Notes: generated by a model not told the origin, from the letters alone. Counted from the first letter of the stretch, positions 21,953 to 33,297 are shown. The stretch: DNA of 64,000 nt from Ailurus styani (GCA_002007465.1 LNAC01000008.1:9447078-9511077); one strand, 5' to 3'. Numbers and translations: made by a program.

Positions 21953-22589
21953 GTAAGCCTTGCAGGTGTGTCCTCCTCCCCCCACCCCAGTCCCTTCCCC
22001 TCCCTGCCCGGAAGCAGTGAGCATGCATCGCGGTGGGGATCTGCGCATGCCCCAGCAGGACCGATGCTGGTACTGATGCGGGAGCCCCCATCCCTCCAGC
22101 AAGGGTGGATTCCTCAGGATGAACGCCCGCCCGTCGCTTAATTAGGGTGAATATTTAGGCTGTGGCCCAGGGTTCACTGTGATAAACCTGGCCCTCAGGG
22201 TGCTGTCGCTTGGTCCCAGGCCTGAGGCGGGACCCCTGCTCTTGGCCCAGCTTCCCGCCATCGGCAGGCTGGCACTTGTTGGGCGCAGGCCCCAGGGTTC
22301 CGCAGCCGACGCCTGCAGACACAGTGGAGAGATGAGGCAGCCCCAGAGCTGGGACTCGTGTTCCTTCTTCCCGGTCTGTCCTTCCAACGGTCTCGCGGAA
22401 GTAAGATGCGGAGAGACGTGTGCGGAGATAGGGAGCTGCAAACATGGAGCAGAGATGCAGGGAGCTCCTCTGGACCCCCTCTCCCCTGCGTGCAGTGTCC
22501 CTGAAGATTAGCAGCTTGCCTTAGGGGCTCACATGTATGAACGGAAGTCTGCAGGGTACGTCAGGGGCCTCTCCTGGCATCGCACGTTC

Positions 22590-22795
22590 TGTGGGTTTGG
22601 ACAGATGTATAATGACATGCATCCAGCATTATAGTATCATACAGAATGGATTCACTGCCCTAAAAATCCTCTGGGTTCCTCCCTCCCCCCACCTGTTCAT
22701 GCATCCCTCCCTCCCCAGGCTAGCCCGTGGCAACCACCTGTCTTTTCACTGTCTTTATCCTTCTGCCTTTTCCAGAAAGTCATATCGTTGGGAGA
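22590..22795 (-). mobile_element. L1 3' fragment (antisense), interrupted
   Basis: ATGCATCCAGCATTATAGTA to CATATCGTTGG; the expected continuation (GGAACCACATAGC) appears at 23637, so about 840 bp are inserted. Confidence 0.75.
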
Positions 22796-23179
22796 AGTGA
22801 AAACCCCTGAGGTTGTTTGCCTTGGAGGCACGGTTTCGATACACACGCACAAAGGAAGTCGGGCACGAGATTTATTTACAGATCTGAGTGGATGGGCGGG
22901 TGCCCCGTGAGTGGGGGGAGGGCAGTCCTCCGCCCCAGGTCCCAAGCGAGCAGGGGACAGACAGCAGTGCAGCAAAGCTCCTGTGACTCACAGGTGGCTG
23001 AGGAGGAGGGCACTGCCATTTTGGGGGTCAGTGCTAAGTGGTTATTTTAAAAGGCACGTGGGGGGAAATGATGGAGCCCGAATCCCAAGCCCGGGTCCTT
23101 ACCCAAATGTCCAGACTCAGAGTGTGAGCAGCTGGTCAGGCCAGCAGATGCCCAGGCAGCAACTCAGAACAGCTGTTTT

Positions 23180-23635
23180 CCATCCCACGTAGACAGTCGC
23201 CCCCCCCTTCTCCGTGGGGATCCCTCCCTACATCCCCAGTGGCTGCCCGAAACTGCGCATAGTACCAAACCCTAGCTGTACGTTCTTTCCTGTACATACA
23301 TGCCCGTGACACAGGCTGACTTATCCATCCGGCACGGTAAGAGATTACCAACAATAATTCGTAATAAAATAGAAACGCCGTAATGATATACTGTCATAAG
23401 AGTCAGGGACGGTGGCTTCTCTCTCTCAAAATACACTGAACTGTGCCCACCTGGCTTGTGATCACACAGTGTTGTGAGGTGTACGTGAGGGGATGAAGGA
23501 CGGCGAACGCCCTGGGCGTTGTGACGCGGCGTTTGGCTGCCCCTGACCTTCCCATGACACGTTAGGAGGAGCATCTGCTTCCAGAGCCCCGGGGATGGCG
23601 GGTAACTGAAACCACGGATAAGCGGACGGCTGTAG
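23180..23635 (+). mobile_element. Tigger/mariner-like DNA transposon relic
   Basis: Ends CTGAAACCACGGATAAGCGG then ACGGCTGTA, whose reverse complement (TACAGCCGTCCGCTTATCC) resembles the opposite end (AGACAGTCGCCCCC, TCTCCGTGGGG). This suggests inverted termini and a TA target. Family name uncertain; orientation arbitrary. Confidence 0.6.
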
Positions 23636-24589
23636 TCGGAACCACATAGCTTTTTCCCGTGGCTTCTTTCACTTAACGACATGCATCGACGTTTCCGCCT
23701 TGTCTTTCTGTAGGTGGTCAGTTTACCCCCTCATCTCTGGAAGGATAGATGGGTCGTAAAGCCCCCTGTGAGCTCCCCCAGCTGAGAGGCCCCCCCGATG
23801 TTGCTCCCAGGCCTCCCCAGCCCCGTAGACCTCCAGCACTCTCTTTCCGAGAGCCGCTGCCCGGACCCGAGGCGGCCAGGGGCCCCTGGGAGGCAGCTCA
23901 GAGGAGTCCTGGCCCCGGGGCTGCCCGTTTCTGCAGGGGTTATGAGCATGAGAAACTCAGATGAGATGGGGCTTGGCTTGGCCGGACACGCTCTTCTTGT
24001 TGTAGTGCTATTCCAGCAGCCGCGTGTTGTGGGGGCGCTGGCCTTGGCTGCCGTCCCATGGGGGCGGGATCAGCCCTGTGTCCCCAGCCGCCGCTACCGC
24101 AGTTCCCGCTAGGCAGGGACTTGGCCGGGCCCCTCAGACTTTCCTCTGGGGTGGGGGGGGGGGACATCTCCATCCTGCCTGAGTCGGCTCAGCAGGATCC
24201 AGCCCTCCCCTCCCCCACGACTGCCACCACGGGGACAACTGCAGGGCATTGAGACAAGAGTGGCCCTGCTGAGTCCCAGCCTGGGCTCTGGGTCAGGCTC
24301 CTTTCCCCTTCCTCCAGCTCCGAGGCGCATGCAGGGGGGAGCTGCTCTGTATACGGGGGGCAAGCCAGTCTTTTAAGATTGCTGTGATGCCATGCGGTTC
24401 GTGCGTGAAGAGGAGACAGGTTTTGCTCCTCTCTTTTTTCCAACATCAGAAATCTAAGGGGACTTTTGTTTAGGTGTCTTTTTATAAGGTGGATATATAC
24501 AAACTTAGAAATCATAAAAAACGGTATAACCATATGTCTTTCACCTAGATTTATGAATTAACATTTTGCCTCTATCCATTCATCTTCCA

Positions 24590-24685
24590 CTCACCGCCCA
24601 CTTGTCCACCTACCTACCCACGCATCCATCCACCCATCCACCCACCCGTCCACCCATCCATCCATACACCCACCCATCCATCTAT
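24590..24685. repeat. (CATC/CACC)n tract
   Basis: Imperfect tetranucleotide repeat of CATC and CACC units. Confidence 0.85.
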
Positions 24686-24954
24686 TCCTTTAGACTTTTT
24701 TTTTTTTGCTGCAACATTGGAAAATAAATTACAGATCTCATGATGCTTCACTCTTCAATACTTGAACATAGCATATCCTACAAATAAGGACATTCTTCAG
24801 CATGATCTCAAGGCTCTTATCATATCTAAGAAAATTATGTTAACTCAAGATATTGTTTAATTCACAGGCAATATTCCCATTTTCAAAGATGTCCCCAAGA
24901 TGTAACTTGTATCTTGCATGTGAACCAAGGGGTGACTTGTTGCACGACTACACA

Positions 24955-25075
24955 GTCTTGTGCACACATGTGTAAGTGTGCAACCACCTGCATGTGCCTC
25001 TGGGAACATGCGTGTACACGCACGCATGTGCGCGCACGTGCATGTGCATGTGTGCGTGCATGCGTGGGTGCGTGC
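24955..25075. repeat. Alternating purine-pyrimidine tract (GT/GC/AT-rich)
   Basis: Irregular GTGCATGTGCGCGCACGTG-type alternation, a potential Z-DNA stretch. Confidence 0.6.
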
Positions 25076-26440
25076 ATTTCAGGATCAACTTACATGTTGC
25101 TTTTGGCTCTTCTGTGTCCATAGTTACTCTTGATCTGGAACAGTCCTTTCTTCTGCTTTTGGATCGCATGACTTTGGTGAAGAACTCAGGCCCGTGATCC
25201 TGTAGACGATCCCACATTCTGAATTAGAATCAGGCAGAATTGCTACGGTCATGCTGCTCTCGTGGGGCCCTGGCAAGAGGGACAGATTGAGGACGCCCCA
25301 CTGTTGCTGGAGCTGATCTTACCCTGGGGTCGGGTCTGATTCCTCTCAGCTCTTTCCCCTTGCGGGGGAGGCTGCCGAATAATCAGGTGACCATCTGAGA
25401 CCTGTGCTACAATGTCCTGACCCCCCAGCAACCTTCCCCCCTCCCCCGGTGCCTTTAGTGTCACTGACAATTCTTGCTATAATCCGTTATCACCAGAGGG
25501 GCTGCATGATGGCAGTTCTGAATCCTGTCATTCCTTCTGCGTTTATTAGCCGGCGTTCCTCTGTACAAAGAAAGAACTTTCCATCTCTCCTCCCTATGGT
25601 TATTTTTGTTGCTGTGCAGTGGTTCAGCGTATGTTACCGACTTAAGGACTTTAAAAAAATTGCTCAATATGTTATAATCTGTTATCATACTTTTTTAATT
25701 TTGAATTTTGGAATAATTTTAGATTTTCAGAAGAGTTGCTCGGACACTGCAGGGGGATCCTGCATTTCCTACTTACCCTGCTGATTTTAAGTTTTAGAAA
25801 ATTGTCTTTTCACTGTTGTGTTGGGAGAGTTTTTTATGTGTCTGGACCCTAGACCCTTAGCAGATTTGTGACCAGGGATGCTCAGGGTCTGGGGGTTTTA
25901 GGGGGAGGGGGAGGGCAGTCGCATAGCCCTGGGTGAGCACCTGCATCGCTGACCTCAGTCCCAGCTCCTCCAGACATCACAGTGATAGAGTGTGACCCAA
26001 GCCCCCCCCCCCCCAAGCCCTCATAAATCTTATCGTCAGTGTCTGGTGTGACTTGAGCCCTCTGGTAAACAAAGATGCTTATCAGGCAGGGCATTTCAGA
26101 GGCTTAGAGATCCCTTCTGGGGGTGGGGAGGCAGGCTGAGGAACAAATGCCTGACGGCCCTCTGGGCCAGGTTGACTTCTTTACTGCGCCCCCCCATCAA
26201 GAACTTCCAGGCTGTTAGTACGCGCCATCCAGCCACAGCCCCGTTCGCAGAGCCACGGCTGAGGCTGCCACAGGGACACGGCCACTGCCACGATGCCCGG
26301 TTCTCGGCTCTGAGGCCAGAGCCCCTGCCCCGGCCGTGTCCTGGCCTCCCCGAGCAGCCATCTGTCCCAGGGTGGGCTGTGGCGTGGATGCCAGGCTGTG
26401 GGGCGCCACCAGGGCTCCCCATGCTGCATGTCTCCCGCAG

Positions 26441-26624
26441 GTCGGAGAGGAAGCCCATTTCCCCGTGAAGTCCACGTGTCCCTGCAACTTCACGCTGTAC
26501 TACGAGGTGGCTGCGCGGGGCAACATCGTGCTCTCTGGCCAGCAGCCTGCCCCCGTCACCCTGCAGAGAAGCCGGCGCGCGGCCCCGGAGACACCCATTC
26601 GCTTAATGCACCTTTCTGAGACGG
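26441..26624 (+). CDS. CPAMD8: CPAMD8 exon 14 (MG5, RSRR site)
   Basis: Encodes residues 465-525: [20 protein letters not shown] with sequon N480, then [12 protein letters not shown]507-S-R-R510 followed by Ala (26567-26578) fits a furin-type R-X-R-R cleavage motif; human CPAMD8 has RSKR here. Acceptor TCCCGCAG, donor GTGAGC. Confidence 0.93.
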
Positions 26625-27042
26625 GTGAGCCCGGCCACCAGCAGGGGTTCCTTGTTCCTTCCGAACCACTGAGACAGGGGTGAGTCACCCCGGAGAGGAG
26701 GGGTAAGCAGGGCTCAGCCCGGAGGGGTGCCTGCCTCGGGGCAGAGGGCACGTGTCCCGGGCAAGGTGGGGCTCGGGCCCGGCGGCGGGCAGTGACCAGC
26801 TGCTGGAGGCAGCGAGGCCCTCCCCAGGCTGTCCTCACTGCCTGTCTGGGGGGGGACCGGGGTGCTGACTTGCCATCTGCCAGCGGCCTCTCTGACTCCG
26901 CCCAGGTCCCCCTCCGACCTAGGAGTCCTCCTCTTTGGCGCCAGCAGCAACCTATCCACACACAGTGTGATGATCTAGAAAGTCTCCAAACATTGCCAGT
27001 GTTCCTAAGGGGAAAAGTCACCTGTAGGTGAGAATCAGAGAT

Positions 27043-27066
27043 AGACAGACAGACAGACAGGAAGAC
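27043..27066. repeat. (GACA)n
   Basis: About five imperfect GACA units. Confidence 0.8.
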
Positions 27067-27069
27067 AGG

Positions 27070-27235
27070 GTCCCTCACTCTGTGCAGTAGTAACATTTGG
27101 GGCTGGATCACCCTCCCCGTGCTCTGAGCCGCGCCCCAGCCCCACCCACTAGTTGCCCTCCCAAGTCGTGACAGCCAAAAATGTGCCCCGAGGGGCAGCA
27201 TGGCCCAGGCTGAGAACTGCTGGCCGGCATGGTGC
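27070..27235 (-). mobile_element. MER5A-like relic (antisense)
   Basis: ACATTTGGGGCTGGATCACC, GTCGTGACAGCCAAAAATGT, CAGGCTGAGAACTGCTGG are reverse complement of the MER5A pattern. Confidence 0.75.
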
Positions 27236-27444
27236 TTCGGGAATCCTATCTGCCCTCATCCTTTTGGGTTTCCCTTCCCTTCTTGGTGAAGTAACAGGGG
27301 ACGTGAGTATCCCTGGAGCACTCGCCCGGGGCCAGCCCCTCCCCCTGCAGCGCCCCATGTCACCCCTAGGGCAGCCTGGGGCATTGGGGGTCCCCTTGTG
27401 GGCTGCTGAGTTCTCATGCTTTCCCCACCTTTGACTTGTCCTAG

Positions 27445-27617
27445 AGCCCCCTCCTGCCCCAGCAGCTGAGGTCAACGTGTGTGTGACCTCCCTCCGGCTG
27501 GCAGTGAGCCCCAGCATGGTCCCCCTGGGCCGCCTGCTCGTCTTCTACGTCAGGGAGAATGGAGAAGGGGTTGCTGACAGCATCCAGTTTGCCGTGGAGA
27601 CCTTCTTTGAAAACCGG
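27445..27617 (+). CDS. CPAMD8: CPAMD8 exon 15 (MG6, first part)
   Basis: Encodes residues 526-583, [20 protein letters not shown] through VETFFENR. The [19 protein letters not shown] segment resembles the MG6 opening of C3. Acceptor GTCCTAG; the donor GTAGAA is weak, but frame and the human order (FEN then VTYSANET) fix it. Confidence 0.91.
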
Positions 27618-28185
27618 GTAGAACATGGGGAACCAGCCAGGGGAGTGGGGGGAGGACAGGGAAGCGCCGTGCGGGGTGTCTGTGCCCAGGTGGGCTGTGC
27701 AGAGCTGCCATTGGGCTCCTAGAGGGGGTCCCAGGCCGGATGGCAAGGGGTGCCCTGCCTTCAGGAATAACTGTAACGGAAGTTGCATCTTCACTCCTCC
27801 GAAAGTCCCCCAGAGGGAGATTGCATTAACCCCACAGAGGGAAAGTGGTCCCCTGTTGTCTGTCCCCACTGCGTTCCAGACCTAAGGGACACTGCTCCTG
27901 TCCCTAGCAGTGGGCTCAGCCTTCTGCCCCCTCCCTCTGCATCCTTTGAAACTGGCTGCCCCAAGCCCTCAGCCAGTACCTATCTCCCCCACCTCTCCCC
28001 TCCTCTCCCAGCCTCTGCATAGAATGTTCCAGTTGCATCGGCCTTGTTCCTGTCACTCCGCCTCCCACCCTTGTCCTTGTCTGGGCAGCAAGGCCAGGTC
28101 CCCACTGAGCTGGCGAGGGCCAGCTCTCGTTGGCAGGTGGACAGAGTGGCCAAGCTCCCAATTTCTCTGCTGTGTTTGGGTCTAG
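27618..28185 (+). other. CPAMD8 intron 15
   Basis: 568 bp of C- and T-rich intron with no recognised element. Confidence 0.7.
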
Positions 28186-28335
28186 GTTTCACTGACGTAT
28201 TCGGCCAATGAGACCCAGCCCGGGGAGGTTGTGGACCTGAGGGTCAGGGCTGCAAGGGGCAGCTGTGTGTGTGTCACTGTGGTGGACAAGAGCGTCTACC
28301 TGCTCAGGTCTGGGTTCCAGCTGACTCCGGCCCAG
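28186..28335 (+). CDS. CPAMD8: CPAMD8 exon 16 (MG6)
   Basis: Encodes residues 584-633, [18 protein letters not shown] through LTPAQ, phase 0/0. The VDKSVYLL strand is the conserved A2M-family core motif (VDK-V-L). N591 (NET) is a sequon. Acceptor GTCTAG, donor GTGCGT. Confidence 0.93.
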
Positions 28336-28725
28336 GTGCGTGGGGGCCCTTGAGCGCCAGGGTCCAGGATCCCCACGGCGGGGGCGGGGGGGGGCTCTCC
28401 CTTTCCAGTAAGTGAAGGGCCCCATATGAGTCTAGATTCTTTCTCTTACTCTGAACCCAGTCCTGGTGGTTGGTTTGTGAGTTGAAAGATCTTGGGATCA
28501 AATTCATCAGGCTCTTGCAATATAATATCATTCAGGTCCTCCCTCTCCAGCCCCCTGGCCCATCTTTAGAAGGGGCTGGGGACACCAGTGCCCATGTCCT
28601 ACGATGGTCTCCGAGTGATATTGGTGAAAGGAAGTTGAGACAGGGGCATGCCAGGCCCCCAGGAGGCTGGTTGGGGTTAACAAGAAGCCTCCAGTCAAGC
28701 GGTCCCTCTTCCCCTTTGCCTGTAG
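28336..28725 (+). other. CPAMD8 intron 16
   Basis: 390 bp with a G-rich tract near 28378-28396. No repeat family recognised. Confidence 0.7.
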
Positions 28726-28887
28726 GTTTTCCGGGATTTGGAAGAGTATGATGTTTCTGATGCCTTCGGGGCGTCCCGGGAGGATGGGTCCTTCTGGTGG
28801 GCTGGACTGGTGGCCCAACGACGCCGGCGCTCCTCCGTCTTCCCCTGGCCCTGGGGCAGCACCAAGGACTCCGGCTCTGCCTTCGCT
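28726..28887 (+). CDS. CPAMD8: CPAMD8 exon 17 (linker with RRRR site)
   Basis: Encodes residues 634-687: [20 protein letters not shown], then RRRR at 665-668 (28819-28830) followed by SSVFPWPWG. Position after VDKSVYLL corresponds to the region where C3 is cut into beta and alpha chains by its own RRRR, so proteolytic maturation here is likely by analogy. There is no anaphylatoxin six-Cys pattern. Acceptor CCTGTAG, donor GTAAGG. Confidence 0.93.
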
Positions 28888-29379
28888 GTAAGGACAGGTG
28901 GTCTTTGACCCACCGACCCTCCCTAGCGCCTCCCACTTTAGAACAGATGACCTCGGGGACACAGAGATGGTCAGGGGGGATGTTTCCAAACTTTTATTGG
29001 GGCAGCACTAATGTCTGATTCTCTCGAATGAGAGCTTGTAAGTGGACTCTCCCAATTTTCAAGGCAGGCGGGGTGCAGAACGGTATGAGTGTCAACTGCT
29101 AACTTGAACTTGGGAACGAGCAAAGACGTCAAGAGTGCTTTGCTGGAAGGAAAACCTTCGTCCTGGGAGCAGGCAGGCACCCACCCACCCCGACATTTGT
29201 AGCTCACATCCGTCCTCCTCTTTCCGAGCCGTGGGGGGTTGGGGGCCCCAGGGCGTGTAGTAGGCCCAAGCATCATTCTCAGTCATGCCGGGAGCCCACA
29301 TGAGCACACTGGCGGTCTCCGCTCGAACGCACGGCCCGTGTGCGGCTGCTTTTCATCCCAGTTTTACAGTCATTTAAAA

Positions 29380-29600
29380 CACATCCTTTTTCTCCTGTTT
29401 TTATTGTGGAAGATTTTCAGACTTACAGAAAAGTTTGAACAAATTAACAAACAGCTACGTAACCACCACTTAGATCCCATGATTCACATTTTGCTACAGT
29501 TTGCTACGATCAACATTTTACTACATTACACATCTGTGTCTGTATCTGTATTGAGATGATGTTTCAGTTACACATTTGTTGAATGCCTGGCAGCTTGAAC
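29380..29600 (-). mobile_element. L1 3' fragment (antisense)
   Basis: TTTTATTGTGGAAGATTTTC and CACATTTTGCTAC match the same old L1 class. Confidence 0.65.
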
Positions 29601-29721
29601 TCCTGGACTCTGGCAGCTTTTGGAATTAAGAGGCGATGCCTCTGACTTTACATTCCTTGTTTCCGAAGCAGAGTTGGCCAGTCTACGACAGGGCTTCCCT
29701 GCAATCCAGTTGCTCCCAATG

Positions 29722-29927
29722 TTTTTTTTTTTAAAGAGTTTATTTATTTATTTGAGACAGAGATGAAAAGAGAGCGAGAGAGAGTGTGCATGAGTGGGGG
29801 GAGGGGCAGAGGGAGAAGCAGGCTCCCCACTGAGCAGGGATCCTAAAGCAGGGCTCGATCCCAGGACCCTGGGATCATGACCTGAGCTGAAGGCAGATGC
29901 TTGACAACTGAGCCACCCAGGTGCCCC
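29722..29927 (-). mobile_element. Can-SINE
   Basis: Minus-strand full copy ending GCCACCCAGGTGCCCC, with a second A-rich AATAAAAAATCTTAAAAAAG tail-like stretch after it. Confidence 0.9.
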
Positions 29928-30027
29928 CAAAATAAAAAATCTTAAAAAAGAAAAAGTGGTGGCTTTGGCCACTTTGTGGGAGTTTTACTCCATTTTGGTT
30001 TTAGCAAAATTAACAGAAAATGAACCA

Positions 30028-30215
30028 TTTTATTTATTTATTTATTTGACAGAGAGGGAGAGAATGCAAAAGCAGGGAAAGTGGCAGGCAGAGAGAGAGG
30101 GAGAAGCAGGCTCCCCACGGAGCAGGAAGCCCAATGGGGGGCTTGATCCCAGGTCCCTGGGATCATGACCTGAGCCAAAGGCAGACACTTAAGGACTGAG
30201 CCACCCAGGCGTCCC
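30028..30215 (-). mobile_element. Can-SINE with target duplication
   Basis: Minus copy inserted into antisense L1; flanks AAAATGAACCATT and AAAATGAACCGTT. Confidence 0.93.
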
Positions 30216-30520
30216 AAAATGAACCGTTCCAAAGTGGGCAGTTGGGTGGCATTTAGGACGCTCACCATGTTGTGCAGCCAGCACCTCTGTCTAATTCCAA
30301 AACATTTTTATCACCTCAAGAGGAAACCCTGTCCCCACGAGCAGTCACTCCCTGCCCCCCCCATACCCCCAGGAACCAGGAATTTGCTTTCTGTCTCTGT
30401 GGATTTGCCTGTTCTGGACGTCTCCTGTAAACGGAGTCCCACATGTGGCTCTTTGTCCCGGACCGCAGATGCGCTGGCCTCTGCGCTGCTCCGCCCTGCA
30501 TGGTCACTGGGTCCCATGAT
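30216..30520 (-). mobile_element. L1 3' fragment (antisense)
   Basis: CATTTTTATCACCTCAAGAGG and GGATTTGCCTGTTCTGGACG; the SINE 30028-30215 sits in its upstream part. Confidence 0.8.
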
Positions 30521-30674
30521 CCTCAGCCTGTGTCACCAAGCCCAGAGTAGAGGCCTGCCTCCCCAGAGCCATGACACAGCGGTGATGTTGGGCTGGCAGC
30601 CCCAAAGGGATGGAACCGTTGGGGCCGTCACATCCGCTTGCCCACCGGGGTTCTGGGCATTGTCTGTTGCTTAG

Positions 30675-30817
30675 GAAACAGGCCTGGTGGTGATGACCGA
30701 CCTGGTGAGCCTGAACCATCGACAGGATGGCGGCCTGTACACCGACGAGGCTGTCCCTGCCTTCCAGCCCCACACGGGAAGCCTGGGGGCAGCGGGCTCC
30801 TCCAGGCAACCGCCCAG
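30675..30817 (+). CDS. CPAMD8: CPAMD8 exon 18 (linker)
   Basis: Encodes residues 688-734, [20 protein letters not shown] through SSRQPP. Acceptor TGCTTAG, donor GTAATT. It is a variable, low-conservation linker region, comparable in place to the bait region of A2M. Confidence 0.91.
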
Positions 30818-30844
30818 GTAATTGCTGCCTCGCGCAGCGCTGTC

Positions 30845-31030
30845 TGACCTCATCCTGTGGACATCAGGGGCTGGATCGTTCTCCGTGGCAGGGCTGTCCA
30901 TGCACAGTGGGCTCTGAGCAGCATCTCTGGTCCCCACCACCTGATGCCAGTAGCACCCCTTTCCCCCAGTTGTTACAACCAAAAATGTCTTCAGATAGTG
31001 CCCACTGTCCCCTGGGGGCAAAGTTGCTAC
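30845..31030 (-). mobile_element. MER5A-like relic (antisense)
   Basis: GACATCAGGGGCTGGATCG, GTTGTTACAACCAAAAATGTC. Confidence 0.8.
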
Positions 31031-32578
31031 TGACCTAGTGGATGGAGGAACCGAGCACTTCGGCCCCCCTCCTCAGTTCCTGGCCACACTTGACTGTTCT
31101 GGGGGGGGTGCAGAGGGAGGAAGGTACGTCAGGAGCAGAGCTGCCTGGGACAGAGGGTTTGGGGTGGGGAGGCGAGGTGGGGTTTGGCCCTCCCTCTCCC
31201 AGGGACTCTGCTTAGAAAATTCTTTCTATTACCTCTTTCCTCCACCTGGTTCCTCCTCTCCCTTCTCCTCTCTCTTCCCTTTTCTCCTTCAAGTCTCTGC
31301 CTTTTCGAGTTGGACACCAAGTAATGCTTTTCAGTCGCTTATTTTGACTTGACACATCTAAGCCTTTCGAAGGTTATGAATTTTCCTCAGAGTGCTGTTC
31401 TGGCAGCACCCGAGTCATGCTGGGAAGCATTTCCACTGTTACTTGGTTCCGAAGGGGTGCTAACTTTTTTTTCAAGCTGTGACTTATCCAGAAGTGGACG
31501 TGTTTTAAACTTTCAAAGTGATATTTTAAATTATTTTTAATTTGTTTTATAAAATTGCATCCAACACACATGACGGCCGGTGAACATGGTCTTTGTTATC
31601 CACTGTCTGGTTCTTACCAGGCTTTTTGTGTGGCCAGGTTTTGTAAAGGCTTGTGTCTTCTCGAAAAGAAAATCCCAGCCCCCATCCATTCTGCACAAGG
31701 CTCCCTATGCATGCTTTAGGTCAAGCCTAGTGATGGGGATGCCCAAATCTCCCATATACTTGCTCACTTCTTGTTTGTCTATTCCCTAACTTTTCGATGA
31801 CGGAGGGAGAGGGGTTCACATCTCCCCCTTAGACTTGTGATTTTGTCCCTGGGGTCCTGGAAAGCTTTGTTTCACAGGTGGTGGTGTGTTTCTCTTCTCT
31901 CCTGTCTCATCCTTTCTTCCCTCCCTTCTCTCCTGCCCCCTTCTTCGGCTGCCTCTCTTACCTCCTTCTCAAGCTCAGCTCTCAGCCAGCTAGCTGGTAA
32001 AGGAGGAGAGTCCCGAAGACCTTGGCTCCCCACTGTCTCTGGCTTTAGGGGCTGGCATAGGGGAGGCAGGCCTTGGCTTTACTCTCTCCTGCCCACTCCT
32101 CCAAGAGGGACACAGAACCAAGGGGCTGGGGCTGGGGTCTGTGTGGTCAGTAGTGCCGCAGGATCTGGTCTCTCTGTAGACCTTGAGGGTGGGTCCCACA
32201 CTCCTCAGACCTTGTTCTGAGCCAGAAGTGGCCCAGGGGACCTCCTGCCCTGGCAGGCCTGTCCTCAAAAGCCCTCTCCATCTTTCACACCCTCACTATC
32301 TAGATTGAGATCCTGGATACTTTGTTCTCCAGGGTTCTTCCTGGCTGGGCTGCACACTTAGCAAGAGTGTGGCAGGCCCACAAGGGTCCTACTCTCTAAA
32401 CTCCAAATCATGGCATGGGCAGACCAGTCTCCCCATTGGGTACTTTGGATGCATATGGAAGCATTTCTAGCACGTAGTTGGGTGAGGGCCTCCACCCACC
32501 AGACACCGCCTTGGGGCCCCTGACCCTCTTATATGCAGGCACCCCAAGAGCTTGACCTGGAGTGGGTTTGAAAGTAAT

Positions 32579-32765
32579 TTTTTAAAGATTTTATTTATTT
32601 ATTTGATAGAGATTAAAATAAGGCAGAGAGGCCGGCAGAGAGAAAGGAGGAAGCAGGCTCCCCTGCCAAGCAGGGAGCTTGATGCAGGGCTCGATCCCAG
32701 GACCCTGAGATCATGACCTGAGCCAAAGGCAGAGGCTTTAACCCATTGAGCCACCCAGGCACCCC
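32579..32765 (-). mobile_element. Can-SINE with target duplication
   Basis: Minus copy; flanks TGAAAGTAATTTT and TGAAAATAATTTT. Confidence 0.92.
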
Positions 32766-33079
32766 TGAAAATAATTTTCTGAAACCCCAAACCATGAAGG
32801 CAATTGTAAATCCCAGTGCAGAAAGGCATAAGACAGGCCTTTAAAAGGAGATGTCCGTGCCTTTTTGTAATTGGCTCACACACCCATACATCTATATTTT
32901 GAGGACAAAATATTTTCTTAACCACATGCGGTGGTTGAAATTTTTTCAAGCAATGTGAAAGTTTACGTAATTAAATGTAAGTCTCTCTCCTGCCTCTAGA
33001 CCCTCCATTCCCTTGTTTGGAGGCAACCACAGTCAATAATTTCTTAGATTTATAGACATTTTCTGTGCATATACAAGGG

Positions 33080-33265
33080 TATTTTTAAAAGATTTATTTC
33101 TTTATTTTAGAAAGAGATGGAGAGCACAAGCAGGAGGGGCAGAAGGAGAGGGGGAGAGAATCCCAAGCAGACTCCGTGCGGAGCTTGATCCCAGGACCCT
33201 GAGATCATGACCTGAGCCAAAACCAAGAGTCGGATGCTTAACTGACTGTGTCGCCCAGGTGCCCC
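33080..33265 (-). mobile_element. Can-SINE
   Basis: Minus copy; head GTCGCCCAGGTGCCCC. Possible target word ATACAAGG/ATACAAAG. Confidence 0.88.
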
Positions 33266-33297
33266 ATACAAAGTTTTTTTTAAAGCAATGAGAGACA

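Larger units (their letters stand above)
24440..25830 (-). mobile_element. Old L1 (antisense), with simple repeats
   Basis: Diverged L1M-type 3' sequence: AACATTTTGCCTCTATCC, CTGGAACAGTCCTTTCTTCT, CATTCCTTCTGCGTTTATTAG. Interrupted by (CATC)n and a GT-rich tract. Confidence 0.7.
21953..26440 (+). other. CPAMD8 intron 13 (4.5 kb)
   Basis: Antisense L1 3' fragment (22590-22795) that resumes at 23636 after an insertion including a Tigger-like DNA transposon (23180-23633), a (CATC/CACC)n tract (24590-24685), an antisense older L1 (24440-25830) and an alternating purine-pyrimidine tract (24955-25075). No SINE and no gene are present. Confidence 0.75.
26625..27444 (+). other. CPAMD8 intron 14
   Basis: (GACA)n at 27043-27066 and a minus-strand MER5A-like relic (27070-27235). 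The rest is unique-looking. Confidence 0.7.
28888..30674 (+). other. CPAMD8 intron 17
   Basis: Antisense L1 3' pieces (29380-29600 and 30216-30520) and two minus-strand SINEs (29722-29927, 30028-30215), the second inserted in the L1. Confidence 0.75.

Noticed and set aside
24590..24685. CRISPR-like periodic repeat
   Set aside because: Tetranucleotide microsatellite in a mammalian intron; no repeat-spacer structure.
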